From Marinobacterium mangrovicola (GTDB lineage Bacteria > Pseudomonadota > Gammaproteobacteria > Pseudomonadales > Balneatricaceae), in NCBI RefSeq assembly GCF_004339595.1, contig NZ_SMFU01000009.1, positions 186,001 to 250,000 on the forward strand: a DNA stretch of 64,000 nucleotides, given 5' to 3'. Below, piece by piece: positions 17,352 through 26,326 of this stretch. The notes under the pieces are model-generated. The model made no database searches and had not been told where the DNA came from. It worked only from the letters and a program-made list of their open reading frames with translations. The position numbers were made by a program, and so were the translations under genes. Position 1 is the first letter of the stretch. Every line of letters begins with the position of its first letter.

Positions 17352-18608
17352 ATGGAAAACTCAGATTACCCATTGAGCGAAGTGCCCAACAGCGAACGCA
17401 AAGGGCTGCTCTCCACCTCTGTTGTACTGCTCGGCTTTACCTTTTTCACCGCCACCATGTGGGCGGGTGGATCACTCGGCACCGCCTTCGACTTCGGCGA
17501 GCTGATGCTGGTGATCCTGATCGGCAACCTACTGCTGGGCGCCTATGCGGCGGGTCTGGCCTATATCGCCTGCAAAAGCGGGCTGAATTCGGTGCTGATG
17601 GGGCGCTTCTGCTTCGGCGAGATCGGTAGCAAGCTGTCCGACTTCGTCCTCGGTTTCACCCAGATCGGCTGGTACGCCTGGGGTACAGCGACCATCGCCG
17701 TGGTACTGGTAAAAACCACCGGCATGCCAGAATCCCTCGAAATTCCGCTGATGATTCTGTTCGGCATGGCGTTTTGCATCACCGCCATGATCGGCTTTAA
17801 AGGTCTGGATCTGCTGTCGCGCTTTGCCGTGCCGGCGATGATGCTGTTTATCCTGATCAGCCTCTACACCGGCATGGTCGATGTGGGCGGCGTCTCCGGC
17901 CTGCTCGGCAAGAGCCCGGCTGAAAGCATGAGTTTTGCCGCCGCCATCACCGTGGTGATCGGTACCTTTATCAGCGGCGGCACCCAGGCCACCAACTGGA
18001 GCCGCTTTGCGAAAACGCCCAAGATCGCCGTGATCGCTACTCTGGCTGCATTCTTCGTCGGCAACGGCCTGATGGTGCTGACCGGTGCACTGGGCGCAAT
18101 GATCTACCACCAGGCGGATATCGTCGATGTGATGCTGGCTCAGGGCTTTGTGGTTCTCGCTGTGCTGATGCTGTTCCTCAACATCTGGACCACCCAGGAC
18201 AACACCATCTACAACTTCGCTGTCGCTGGCTGTAACCTGCTGCGTACCGACAAGCGCAAGGTGGTTACCGTGGCCGGCGCCGCTATTGGCACCGTGCTGG
18301 CTGTCGGTGGCATGTACAACCTGCTGATTCCCTTCCTGGTATTACTCGGTACCTTCATTCCGCCCATCGGCGGCGTGATCATGGCGGACTTCTGGGTGAA
18401 CCATAAGGGCAAGTATCCGAAACTCGCCGATGTGAGTCTGCCGGCGTTTAACTGGATTGGTCTGGGTAGCTACGTAGTGGGTTCCGCCGCGGCTTACTTC
18501 TCGCCGGTGCTGCCGCCGCTGGTGGGCGTAGTCGTTGCCGCGCTCTGCTACAGCGTGCTAGTCAAAATGCCATTCGCCAGCCCTGCGCTGGACCCGGCGG
18601 AAGGTTGA
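17352..18608 (+). CDS. codB: Cytosine/nucleobase permease CodB (NCS1 family)
   Basis: This 418-residue NCS1-family symporter has 12 hydrophobic segments and starts like CodB (PLSEVPNSERKGLLSTSVVLLGFTFF). SGGTQATNWSRFAKTPKIA near residue 210 and VIMADFWVNHKGKYPKL near 340-357 are family segments. It imports cytosine or a related pyrimidine base with a cation. It is the first gene of codB-pucR-codA, which sits behind a sigma-54-type promoter and a 7-3-7 palindrome. The SD is GCGGAG. Substrate could extend to 5-methylcytosine, given the deaminase variant (inference). Confidence 0.93.
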   Translation: MENSDYPLSEVPNSERKGLLSTSVVLLGFTFFTATMWAGGSLGTAFDFGELMLVILIGNLLLGAYAAGLAYIACKSGLNSVLMGRFCFGEIGSKLSDFVLGFTQIGWYAWGTATIAVVLVKTTGMPESLEIPLMILFGMAFCITAMIGFKGLDLLSRFAVPAMMLFILISLYTGMVDVGGVSGLLGKSPAESMSFAAAITVVIGTFISGGTQATNWSRFAKTPKIAVIATLAAFFVGNGLMVLTGALGAMIYHQADIVDVMLAQGFVVLAVLMLFLNIWTTQDNTIYNFAVAGCNLLRTDKRKVVTVAGAAIGTVLAVGGMYNLLIPFLVLLGTFIPPIGGVIMADFWVNHKGKYPKLADVSLPAFNWIGLGSYVVGSAAAYFSPVLPPLVGVVVAALCYSVLVKMPFASPALDPAEG

Positions 18609-18629
18609 TATCGCTGATATGGCATTGAT

Positions 18630-19883
18630 ATGGGAATAAGCTGCGCCGATATACCGCGCCTGCCCGGCCTGGAAGAGATTCGCTTCCGGGCCGGTCTGCA
18701 GGGCGGCAACCGACCTGTCCGCTGGCCCTATGTGGCCGAGAACGACTGCATCGCTCCCTGGGTTCGGGGCGGCGAGCTGGTGTTCGTCACCGGTATCAAC
18801 CTGCCGCGCTCGGAAGCCAACCTGAAGCAATTGGTGCATGAGGCAGTCGAGCATCAGGTCGCGGGACTGGTGATCCTCACCGGCCCCGAATTTATCCGCG
18901 AGATTCCCGCTGGCGTGCTGGAGCTCGCCAACTCTTTGAATTTCCCGATTCTGGAACAGCCCTACTCGCTGAAGATGGTGCTGGTCACCGAGGTGATCTC
19001 CAACGCTATCGTGCAGGACAACCTGATCGGCCAGTCCACCAAGCTGTTCCTGACCCGGCTGATCAACGGCTTTGCCGATGCGCCGGAGCTTATCCACCTG
19101 CGCGCCGCAGAGTTGGGCCTTAACGATGACCGCCCCTACGCGGTGGTTTCCGTGCGCATTTCCGGCTTTCACCAGCGCCTGCTCAGTGAAGACAAGGATC
19201 AGCACTGGCAGTTGATCCATCAGCGTAACCAGCTGGAGCAGCAGTTCGGCGAGCTGCTCAAACGACGCGGCATCGACTGGCCGATCCTCGTTCTGGAGCA
19301 GGATCTGATCGCCATCTGGCCCGCCGAGAAGGACCACGCCAGTGCTCTCGCCGACGAGATAGACTCCGCGCTGAATCAGTTGCAGAACCGGATGCCGGAG
19401 CTGCACTTGTACGCCGGCGCCAGCGATCTGCAGCCGGGCCTGAGCCAACTGTCATCTGCCGTGGAACAGTCGCGCCAGGCGGTGCAGTTCGCCGTGCAGC
19501 ACGGTGGCCAGCGGCTGTTTTTCTACGATCAGCTGGGCATCGCCCGGCTGTTCGCAGCGATCCCCCAGCGCAACCTGCTGGCCCAGTTTTGCCAGCAGCA
19601 GCTCGGCAGTCTCTGCTTCGCCCGCGACGACCAGTCGCTGATGCTGAAAGAGACCCTGACCCAGTACCTGAATCTGTTCGGCAACCAGCAGCAGACCGCC
19701 GAGAGCCTGGGTATTCACCGCAACACCCTCAGACACCGACTGAAACGGATAGAGCAGTTGATCGGCCACCGCCTGGGCGATGCCTTCGTGCGGCTCAACC
19801 TGCAGAACGCCCTGCTGATCGAGCAGATCCTGTTTCAGCACCACAATATCGACAGCCAGCTCCCCACGCTGGGAGATCACTGA
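18630..19883 (+). CDS. PucR-family transcriptional regulator
   Basis: This 417-residue protein has the PucR architecture: an N-terminal PucR sensory domain (about residues 5-125, with VRWPYVAEND and GLVILTGPEF), a central GGDEF-like domain (about 140-270), and a C-terminal HTH (ESLGIHRNTLRHRLKRIEQLIG, about 362-383). Family members activate purine or amine catabolic genes in response to metabolites. Encoded between codB and codA, it most likely regulates the nucleobase genes. It lacks an AAA+ domain, so it cannot by itself remodel sigma-54 holoenzyme; its relation to the upstream sigma-54-type promoters is an open question. Confidence 0.9.
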   Translation: MGISCADIPRLPGLEEIRFRAGLQGGNRPVRWPYVAENDCIAPWVRGGELVFVTGINLPRSEANLKQLVHEAVEHQVAGLVILTGPEFIREIPAGVLELANSLNFPILEQPYSLKMVLVTEVISNAIVQDNLIGQSTKLFLTRLINGFADAPELIHLRAAELGLNDDRPYAVVSVRISGFHQRLLSEDKDQHWQLIHQRNQLEQQFGELLKRRGIDWPILVLEQDLIAIWPAEKDHASALADEIDSALNQLQNRMPELHLYAGASDLQPGLSQLSSAVEQSRQAVQFAVQHGGQRLFFYDQLGIARLFAAIPQRNLLAQFCQQQLGSLCFARDDQSLMLKETLTQYLNLFGNQQQTAESLGIHRNTLRHRLKRIEQLIGHRLGDAFVRLNLQNALLIEQILFQHHNIDSQLPTLGDH

Positions 19884-19893
19884 AGAGGTTCCC

Positions 19894-21144
19894 ATGAAAA
19901 TCGTTAACGCCCGTCTGCGACAGAAGCCCCAGCTCCACACCCTGGAGATCACCGCTGGGCTGTTCAGCCAGATCAGCGAGCAGAGCAGCAGCATCGAATG
20001 CCCGGAAGGCGCCATCGACGCCGGCGGCATGCTGCTCTGCGCACCGTTTGTCGAGCCGCATATCCACCTGGATGCGGCGCTGACCGCCGGCGAGCCCAAC
20101 TGGAATCAGAGCGGCACCCTGTTCGAGGGGATCGAGCGCTGGAGCGAGCGCAAGCCGATGCTGAACGAGGCCGATATCCGCCGCCGCGTGCTGGAGACCA
20201 TCGAGCTGCTGGTGCAGAACGGCGTGCAGCATATCCGCACCCACGCGGATATCTCCGACCCGAGCCTCGTCGGTTTGAAAACACTCTGCACCCTGCGTGA
20301 CGAGCTGAAGGACAAGATCGACCTGCAGGTGGTGGCCTTCCCCCAGGACGGGCTGCTCTCCTTCCCCAACGGACTGCAGTTGATGGAGGAGGCGCTGGAG
20401 TTCGGCGCCGATGTGGTAGGTGGTATTCCGCACTTTGAATACACCCGCGATCTGGGTGTGGAATCGATGAAAACTGTGATCGAGCTGGCGAAGAAGTATG
20501 ATCGCCTGGTCGATGTGCACTGTGATGAGATCGACGATCCCAACTCCCGCTTCCTTGAGGTGCTGGCCTGCGAGGCGCTGTTCAACGAGCTGGGTTCGCG
20601 CGTCACCGCCAGCCACACCACGGCGATGCACTCCTACGACAACGCTTACTGCTCCAAGCTATTCCGGCTGCTGAAGAACTCCGGCATCAACTTTATCTCC
20701 TGCCCCACCGAGAGCATCCACCTGCAGGGCCGTTTCGACACCTATCCGAAACGCCGCGGCCTGACCCGGGTGAAAGAGCTGCGCGAAGCCGGCATCAACG
20801 TCTGCTTCGCCGAGGATTCGATCTTCGATCCCTGGTATTCCCTGGGCAACGGCAAGCTGCTGCGCAGCCTGGATTTCGGCCTGCATATCTGCCAGATGAT
20901 GGGTTATCGCGACTTCGAGAGCGCGCTGGACCTGATCACCGACAACAGCGCCCGTACCCTGAATATCCAGGATCGCTACGGCATCGAAACCGGCAAGCCG
21001 GGCAACTTTATCCTGCTCGACGGTGAAGACGACTACAGCGTGCTGCGCAAACAGGGCGACGTGCTGCTGTCGGTGCGCCTGGGCGAAGTCATCATGCAGC
21101 GCGAACCTGCTCGAGTGACCAGCGCTCGCTATATTCAGGACTGA
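19894..21144 (+). CDS. codA: Cytosine deaminase family enzyme, Asp314-to-Ser variant (possible 5-methylcytosine deaminase)
   Basis: This 416-residue amidohydrolase aligns with E. coli CodA end to end: metal-binding H56-x-H58 in EPHIHLD, AFPQ (substrate glutamine) near 149-152, HCDEIDD near 209-215, ASHTTAMHSY near 236-245, and catalytic D308. At the residue after this Asp, E. coli has Asp314 (GHDD) but this protein has Ser309 (AEDS). From memory, changes at Asp314, including Ser, alter preference toward 5-substituted cytosines, and natural bacterial 5-methylcytosine deaminases exist in this branch. The product would be uracil or thymine plus ammonia. It starts 10 bp after pucR with SD GAGG. 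Confidence 0.92.
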   Translation: MKIVNARLRQKPQLHTLEITAGLFSQISEQSSSIECPEGAIDAGGMLLCAPFVEPHIHLDAALTAGEPNWNQSGTLFEGIERWSERKPMLNEADIRRRVLETIELLVQNGVQHIRTHADISDPSLVGLKTLCTLRDELKDKIDLQVVAFPQDGLLSFPNGLQLMEEALEFGADVVGGIPHFEYTRDLGVESMKTVIELAKKYDRLVDVHCDEIDDPNSRFLEVLACEALFNELGSRVTASHTTAMHSYDNAYCSKLFRLLKNSGINFISCPTESIHLQGRFDTYPKRRGLTRVKELREAGINVCFAEDSIFDPWYSLGNGKLLRSLDFGLHICQMMGYRDFESALDLITDNSARTLNIQDRYGIETGKPGNFILLDGEDDYSVLRKQGDVLLSVRLGEVIMQREPARVTSARYIQD

Positions 21145-21163
21145 TTAATTCCCAACTACATAA

Positions 21164-21192
21164 GCGGGCCGGAGTGCACAACGCCGGCCTGC
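21164..21192 (+). terminator. Hairpin after codA
   Basis: A GC-rich stem (GCGGGCCGG against CCGGCCTGC, one G-T pair) with an 11-nt loop follows the codA stop. It lacks a T-run, so it may be a weak or Rho-assisted terminator. The loop contains a TGCACA half-site. Confidence 0.5.
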
Positions 21193-21206
21193 TCCCGACC
21201 TTACCA

Positions 21207-21223
21207 TGCACCATCTCAGTGCA
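21207..21223. promoter_or_regulatory. Candidate NtrC-type site
   Basis: TGCACCATCTCAGTGCA fits TGCAC-N7-GTGCA, the dyad spacing of NtrC (nitrogen regulator I) sites, with one deviation from TGCACC-N5-GGTGCA. It lies about 187 bp upstream of the sigma-54-type -24 element at 21394, an acceptable enhancer distance. Confidence 0.45.
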
Positions 21224-21312
21224 ATCCCATATTTATCAACACCCGTCCCCTTTTCAGCCCTGAATAATCCTTAATCAGCCGCTCCCCGTTCTGCTGAGAA
21301 AAAACAAAAAAA

Positions 21313-21329
21313 CTGTGCAACCTGCACAG
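21313..21329. promoter_or_regulatory. Perfect 7-3-7 palindromic operator upstream of the oxygenase-bmp unit
   Basis: CTGTGCA-ACC-TGCACAG has the same half-sites and spacing as the site at 17204, again starting 81 bp before a -24/-12 promoter. A further half-site TGCACAG with a degraded left arm is at 21459-21465, downstream of the predicted start. Confidence 0.75.
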
Positions 21330-21393
21330 AATTCCATAACAAAGACTGTTCAATCCAAACCATCCTACTTTTCCCGCCACCGCCCCATTCAGT

Positions 21394-21409
21394 TGGTATG
21401 CACCTTGCT
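21394..21409 (+). promoter_or_regulatory. Sigma-54 (-24/-12) promoter of the oxygenase-bmp-ABC unit
   Basis: TGGTATGCACCTTGCT fits YTGGYACR-N4-TTGCW with one mismatch and exact spacing, and the preceding base is T as in the consensus. Predicted transcription start is near 21420, leaving a leader of about 94 nt before the ATG at 21514. Confidence 0.68.
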
Positions 21410-21513
21410 CTAAGAGCTTCAACAGCAACGCCGCTGACCGCATATATAGCGAACAAAGTGCACAGTCAGCCAGCAGAACAGCACGAACCCAGGACTAAAC
21501 CCAGGAAAGAACC

Positions 21514-22554
21514 ATGGCCACAGTGATCACCGGCAACGGCCCCCGTGCCGTCAACAGCAACGACCTGGACAGCCTGACTGTCCCCTTCTCTTCCATTCCG
21601 GTTATCGACTTTTCCGCCATGTATTCCGATGATGCCGACGCCCGCCGTGCCGTGGGCGCAGAAGTGCGCAAGGCCTGCACAGAGGTAGGTTTTTTCTACG
21701 CCAAGGGCCACGGCGTGCCGCAGCAGGTGATCGATAACACCTTCAAGGCCGCACACCAGTTTTTCGATCTGCCGCTGGAAGAAAAAGTGAAGGTCGACAT
21801 CTCCAAGTCACCGAACCTGCGCGGCTACACTGGCCTTCTTGAGGAGAACACCAACGTTGAGGGCCTCGGCGATGTGCACGAAGGTTTCGATATCGCCCTG
21901 GATCTTCCTGAAAACGATCCCGACGTGATCGCCGGCAAGTTCGGTTACGGTCCGAACCAGTGGCCGGAAAACCTGCCCGGCTTCAAGGAAGCACTGCTCG
22001 CCTACCAGAGCGAGGTACTGGACTTCGGCCAGAAGATCTTCGCCGCCTTTGCCCTGGCACTGGAGCTGGAGGAAGATTTCTTCGTACCCCTGAGCACCAA
22101 GCCAATGGCTCAGATGCGCGTGCTCTCCTACCCGAGCCAGGATGGCCCTATCGACGAGCGCCAGATCGGCATCGGCCCGCACTCAGATTACGAATGCTTC
22201 ACCGTACTCTGCACCGATGAAACACCTTCACTGCAGGTGCTGAACTGCGCCGGCGAGTGGATTCAGGCTCCGCCTATCCCCGGCGCGTTTATCGTCAACG
22301 TGGGGGATCTGATGGCCCGCTGGACCAACGGCTACTTCGCCTCGACGCTGCACCGCGCCATCAACAAATCCGGCAAGGAACGCTTCTCTATTCCGTTTTT
22401 CTACGGCACCAACTCGGACGCCCTGATCGAGGTTCTGCCCTCCTGCCAGAACGAAGACTGGCCGCCGCAGTTCGAGCCGATCAAAACCAGCGATTACATC
22501 CAATCGCGCTTTAACGAGACCTACGCCCATCGCGCTGCGGAGGAGAAGTCCTGA
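21514..22554 (+). CDS. Isopenicillin N synthase-family 2-oxoglutarate/Fe(II) oxygenase
   Basis: This 346-residue double-stranded beta-helix oxygenase has a DIOX_N domain (PVIDFSAMYSD... EVGFFYAKGHGVPQQV) and a 2OG-FeII domain. The iron triad H223-x-D225 (PHSDYE) and H280 (STLHRAI) and the 2-oxoglutarate-binding R290-x-S292 (RFSIPFF) are all present, so it should be an active dioxygenase. This family includes fungal thymine-7-hydroxylase. Its place between a cytosine deaminase variant and a nucleoside-type ABC importer suggests a nucleobase substrate, for example thymine (inference). The SD is AGGAAAG. The substrate could instead be a purine, an alkaloid or another small molecule. Confidence 0.9.
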   Translation: MATVITGNGPRAVNSNDLDSLTVPFSSIPVIDFSAMYSDDADARRAVGAEVRKACTEVGFFYAKGHGVPQQVIDNTFKAAHQFFDLPLEEKVKVDISKSPNLRGYTGLLEENTNVEGLGDVHEGFDIALDLPENDPDVIAGKFGYGPNQWPENLPGFKEALLAYQSEVLDFGQKIFAAFALALELEEDFFVPLSTKPMAQMRVLSYPSQDGPIDERQIGIGPHSDYECFTVLCTDETPSLQVLNCAGEWIQAPPIPGAFIVNVGDLMARWTNGYFASTLHRAINKSGKERFSIPFFYGTNSDALIEVLPSCQNEDWPPQFEPIKTSDYIQSRFNETYAHRAAEEKS

Positions 22555-22603
22555 AGGACCTCTTCCCGCCGAGCCCGTTACCTTGACCCGGAGAACTCAA
22601 CCG

Positions 22604-23710
22604 ATGCGTAACCCGATCACACTTTCCACATTGTCCCTGGCCGTCTCCCTGACCGCCTCCAGCGTTTTAATGGCCAACGTTGCTCAGGCGAAACCCTTCC
22701 AGCTGGAAGGCGAACCGAAGATCGCCTTTATCTACGGCGCCACTGCCCGCGATGGCGGCTGGAATGAAGCGATCGACAACGCCCGCCAGATCGTCGCCGA
22801 TGAACTGGGTTACCCGATCGCCGTGGCCGAGAGTATTCCCGAAGATGCCAGCGCACTGAAAAACGCCATCGATCTCTATGTACAGCGCGGCTTTAACATC
22901 ATCGTCGGCACAACCTACGGCTACTCCGACGGCATCGCCCAGGCGGCTGAAAAATATCCGAACGTGGCGTTCGTGAACGCTTCCGGCACCACCAACGCCG
23001 ACAACCTGGAAAGCTTCTACGCCCGCACCTACGAGGCCTGGTACCTGGCTGGCATCGCTGCAGGCGGAGTGGCCGAAGGCGATAAACTGGGCATGCTGGC
23101 CGGCTTCCCGGTGAGCGTTGTTAACTGGGATATCAATAGTTTTGCCCGCGGCGCTCAGGTCAGCAATCCGGATGCCTCCGTCTCCGTGCTCTACACCAAC
23201 TCCTGGTGGGATCCGGTGAAAGAGGGCCAGGCCGCGAAATCACTGCTTGAGCAGGGCGCCGATGTCATTGCCAACAACCTCTCCTCCGCTGCGCCGTTTA
23301 CCGAAGCGGAAAAAGCGGACAAATACAGCGTCGGCTTCCAGCTGGATATGAGCGCCAATGCGCCCAAGGGCCACCTGACCTCGGTCGCGTTCCACTGGGA
23401 CAAGTATCTGGTCCCGACCATCAAGGCGATCGCCGAAGGTACCTGGGAACCCTCTGAATACGGCGCCTTCCCGGGCCTGGCCGAAGGTGTGGTAGATATT
23501 ACCCCGCTGCCGGACAGCGTTCCTGAAGCGGTTAAGCAGACCATCGCAGAGAAACGTGCCGCCATCATCGCTGGTGAACTGACGCCGTTCGATGGCCCGG
23601 TTCTGGCTCAGGATGGCACCGAGAAACTGCCTGTTGGCGAATCTCTCAGCGATGAGCAGCTCTGGGCGATGGATTACCTGGTTCAGGGTACGGTCGGGGG
23701 CGGTCAATGA
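22604..23710 (+). CDS. BMP-family ABC transporter substrate-binding protein (nucleoside/nucleobase-type)
   Basis: This 368-residue periplasmic receptor of the basic membrane protein/PnrA family has a signal peptide ending near NVAQA. Family segments: KIAFIYGATARDGGWNEA, IIVGTTYGYSDGIAQAAEKYPNVAFVNASG, and a WWDPVKEGQAAKSLLEQGADVI block. Relatives bind purine nucleosides and related bases. I chose ATG 22604 over the in-frame TTG at 22583 because of the GGAG 10 bp upstream and the better signal peptide. The stop overlaps the ATPase start (ATGA). Confidence 0.92.
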   Translation: MRNPITLSTLSLAVSLTASSVLMANVAQAKPFQLEGEPKIAFIYGATARDGGWNEAIDNARQIVADELGYPIAVAESIPEDASALKNAIDLYVQRGFNIIVGTTYGYSDGIAQAAEKYPNVAFVNASGTTNADNLESFYARTYEAWYLAGIAAGGVAEGDKLGMLAGFPVSVVNWDINSFARGAQVSNPDASVSVLYTNSWWDPVKEGQAAKSLLEQGADVIANNLSSAAPFTEAEKADKYSVGFQLDMSANAPKGHLTSVAFHWDKYLVPTIKAIAEGTWEPSEYGAFPGLAEGVVDITPLPDSVPEAVKQTIAEKRAAIIAGELTPFDGPVLAQDGTEKLPVGESLSDEQLWAMDYLVQGTVGGGQ

Positions 23711-25242
23711 GTCAGGGTTCCCCCCTGCTGACACTGAGCGCCATCGATAAGAGCTTTGATATTCACCGGGTGCTGAACTCGGTCTCCTTCGAACTTGCCA
23801 GGGGAGAGGTGCACGCCCTCCTTGGCGAGAACGGGGCGGGCAAATCCACCCTGATGAATATCCTGATCGGCGTCTACAGTGCCGATGCCGGCAAGCTGGA
23901 GCTGGAAGGCAAACCGCTGAAGATCAGCAAGCCTTCCGACAGCGCGCGCCAGGGTATCGGCATGGTCCACCAGCATTTTCGTCTGGTGGACCGTCTGACG
24001 TTAACGGAAAACCTGCTGCTGGCTGCCGATGACCATCCACAGCTGAAAAGCCGCGCCGCTGCCCGTGAGGCTCTGCTCAGCACAGCAAAGGAGATCGGCT
24101 TTACGCTGAACCCCGATTGCCAGGTGGGCGAGCTCTCAGTGGCGGAGAAGCAGCGCGCCGAGATCTGCAAGGTTCTGGCGCTGGGCGCCCGCATCCTGAT
24201 TCTCGACGAACCCACCGCCGTACTCACCGACTCCGAAGCCAGCTCCATGCTGGCCGCTATTCGCCGCATGGCGGAATCGGGTCGCAGCATCATCCTGATT
24301 ACCCACAAGCTGCGCGAAGTGGTCGGTTTCAGCCACCGCGTGACTATTATGCGCCGCGGCGAGACCGTGGCAGCGGGTCTGGATACCAGCGATCTCTCAA
24401 TCGAGAAAATCTCCAGCCTGATGATGGGTTCCTCATCGACGAGCCTCAGCCCGGACGGTATCAACTCTAAAAAAGCCCCTGGCAACATACAGGAGCACGG
24501 CCCGGATCTGCTGGCGATCAGCCATCTGAATGCCCGGCGCGATGACGGCGCACCTGCGCTCACCGATGTCAGCCTCAGGGTTAGGGCCGGTGAGATTCTC
24601 GGCCTCGCCGGTGTTGGCGGCAACGGTCAGCATGAGCTGACGGAGCTGCTCAGCGGTATCCGTTCCGCCAGCTCCGGCAGCGTGATGATCGATGGCGCCG
24701 ATGCGCTGGGGCTCTCCCCGCGCCAGCGGCGCAAGCTGGGATTACGCGTTATTCCCGCAGACCGCATGGCCAGCGCGCTGGTGTCCGATCTCAGTATCGC
24801 CGCCAACCTGTCGCTGACCTCCGTGGTCAGCGGCCGCTTCGGACGCCTCTGGCTCAACCGCCGCCGCATACAGCGCGAAGCCCAGGCCAGTATCGAGCAA
24901 CACGAGATCGCTGGCGCCCGCCCTTCTGGCCGCATGGGGCTGCTCTCCGGCGGCAATGCCCAGAAGGTGCTGCTGGCCCGGGAGATCGACAGCGGCATGA
25001 AACTGCTGCTGGCCCATTCGCCGACCCGCGGCCTGGATATCCGCGCCAGCGCCTTGGTGCATCAGCGCCTGCGCGAGGCCGCCGCCAAAGGCGCCGCCTG
25101 CCTGCTGGTCAGCGAGGATGTGGAAGAGATCATGGCGCTGTCTGACCGCATCTGTGTCATCAGCGCCGGAAAAATCATGGGCGAGCTGCCCGGCGACGCC
25201 AGTGCCGCTGATATCGGGAGGCTTATTCTGGGCCATGAGTAG
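23707..25242 (+). CDS. ABC transporter ATP-binding protein (BMP/nucleoside class, two ATPase domains)
   Basis: This 511-residue protein has two fused nucleotide-binding domains. Domain 1: Walker A GENGAGKST near 39-47, LSVAEKQ signature near 143, Walker B ILILDEPT near 164. Domain 2 has the usual degenerate P-loop (GVGGNGQHEL near 302), LSGGNAQK near 416, and LLLAHSPTRGLD near 435. This organisation is typical of sugar/nucleoside importers such as the NupA/YufO class. It overlaps its neighbours by 4 bp (bmp gene) and 8 bp (permease), which shows tight coupling. Confidence 0.95.
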   Translation: MSQGSPLLTLSAIDKSFDIHRVLNSVSFELARGEVHALLGENGAGKSTLMNILIGVYSADAGKLELEGKPLKISKPSDSARQGIGMVHQHFRLVDRLTLTENLLLAADDHPQLKSRAAAREALLSTAKEIGFTLNPDCQVGELSVAEKQRAEICKVLALGARILILDEPTAVLTDSEASSMLAAIRRMAESGRSIILITHKLREVVGFSHRVTIMRRGETVAAGLDTSDLSIEKISSLMMGSSSTSLSPDGINSKKAPGNIQEHGPDLLAISHLNARRDDGAPALTDVSLRVRAGEILGLAGVGGNGQHELTELLSGIRSASSGSVMIDGADALGLSPRQRRKLGLRVIPADRMASALVSDLSIAANLSLTSVVSGRFGRLWLNRRRIQREAQASIEQHEIAGARPSGRMGLLSGGNAQKVLLAREIDSGMKLLLAHSPTRGLDIRASALVHQRLREAAAKGAACLLVSEDVEEIMALSDRICVISAGKIMGELPGDASAADIGRLILGHE

Positions 25243-26326
25243 TTTTAGATTGACCCTTGAGCGCCGCCAGCAAGTCAGCACGCTGCGCTCAACCACCACT
25301 TACATTCTGGGCCTGCTTCTGGGCCTCGGCTTTGGCCTGGCAGTTCTGCTCGCCGCCGGCGCACCCGCCGCCACCCTGCTGGATGACCTGGTGATACAGG
25401 TGTTTTTCAGCTCAATGGGACTGGCGCAGACACTGACCCTGGCAGTTCCGCTAATTCTGGTAGGGCTGGCCGCCACCTCGGCCATGCGACTACGATTCTG
25501 GAACGTGGGCATCGAGGGCCAGCTCTGGCTTGGTGCCATCGGCGCCACGCTGGTGGCACTCAGTGACTTCGGCAGCGAATCACTGCGCCTGCCCACCATG
25601 CTGCTCGCTTCCGCCATAGCCGGCGCCGCCTGGATCGCCGTGCCGCTGATTCTGAAACTCCGCGCCGGCGTGAATGAACTGGTGGCAACCCTGCTGCTCT
25701 CTAACGTGGCTTACCTGCTGCTGCAGCATTTGCTGTTTGGCGCCTGGAAAGATCCGGTGAACAGCTTCCCGGTATCACCACGTTTCGACGACAGCGAGCA
25801 GCTGGCGAGCCTTGGTTTTGGCAACCTGCACTCCGGCATCTATGTAGCGCTCGGCATCACCCTGTTGATGGCGATCCTGGTGCAGAAAAGCCGTACCGGT
25901 TTCTATGTGGATGTAATCGGCCGTAACCGCACCACCGCCCTGGCCACCGGTATTCCGGTGACGGCCACGATCACACTGATGATTCTGCTCTCCGGCGCCC
26001 TGGCGGGGTTGGCGGGTGGTCTGATCGTGACCGGAGTGGAACATCGCCTGACCCAGACCATCGGGATCAACACCACCTTCAGCGGCATCGTTATCGCGTT
26101 TATCGCCCGCTTCAATCCGCTGGCGGTGCTACCAACGGCCATCGTACTGGCGGGTATTTATAACGCCGGTGGCACGTTGAAGGTTTTCTACGGCATTCCC
26201 GATTCAATCGTCGTGCTGATTCAGGGCATCGTGCTGCTGACCCTGCTGATGGTGCAGTTCTTCCGCAGCTACCGCGTATCGCTGATTCGCCAAAGCGCTC
26301 CGCAGTCCAGTCAGCCGTCAACTTAA
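25235..26326 (+). CDS. ABC transporter permease (BMP/nucleoside class), first subunit
   Basis: This 363-residue membrane protein has about nine hydrophobic segments. The start is set at ATG 25235, which overlaps the ATPase stop and has a GGGAGG SD; a longer open frame upstream lies within the ATPase gene. SAMRLRFWNVGIEGQLWLGAIGA near residues 80-102 and GINTTFSGIVIAFIARFNPL near 275-294 are typical of the YufP/RbsC-like family. It forms the channel with the next gene product. Confidence 0.92.
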   Translation: MSSFRLTLERRQQVSTLRSTTTYILGLLLGLGFGLAVLLAAGAPAATLLDDLVIQVFFSSMGLAQTLTLAVPLILVGLAATSAMRLRFWNVGIEGQLWLGAIGATLVALSDFGSESLRLPTMLLASAIAGAAWIAVPLILKLRAGVNELVATLLLSNVAYLLLQHLLFGAWKDPVNSFPVSPRFDDSEQLASLGFGNLHSGIYVALGITLLMAILVQKSRTGFYVDVIGRNRTTALATGIPVTATITLMILLSGALAGLAGGLIVTGVEHRLTQTIGINTTFSGIVIAFIARFNPLAVLPTAIVLAGIYNAGGTLKVFYGIPDSIVVLIQGIVLLTLLMVQFFRSYRVSLIRQSAPQSSQPST

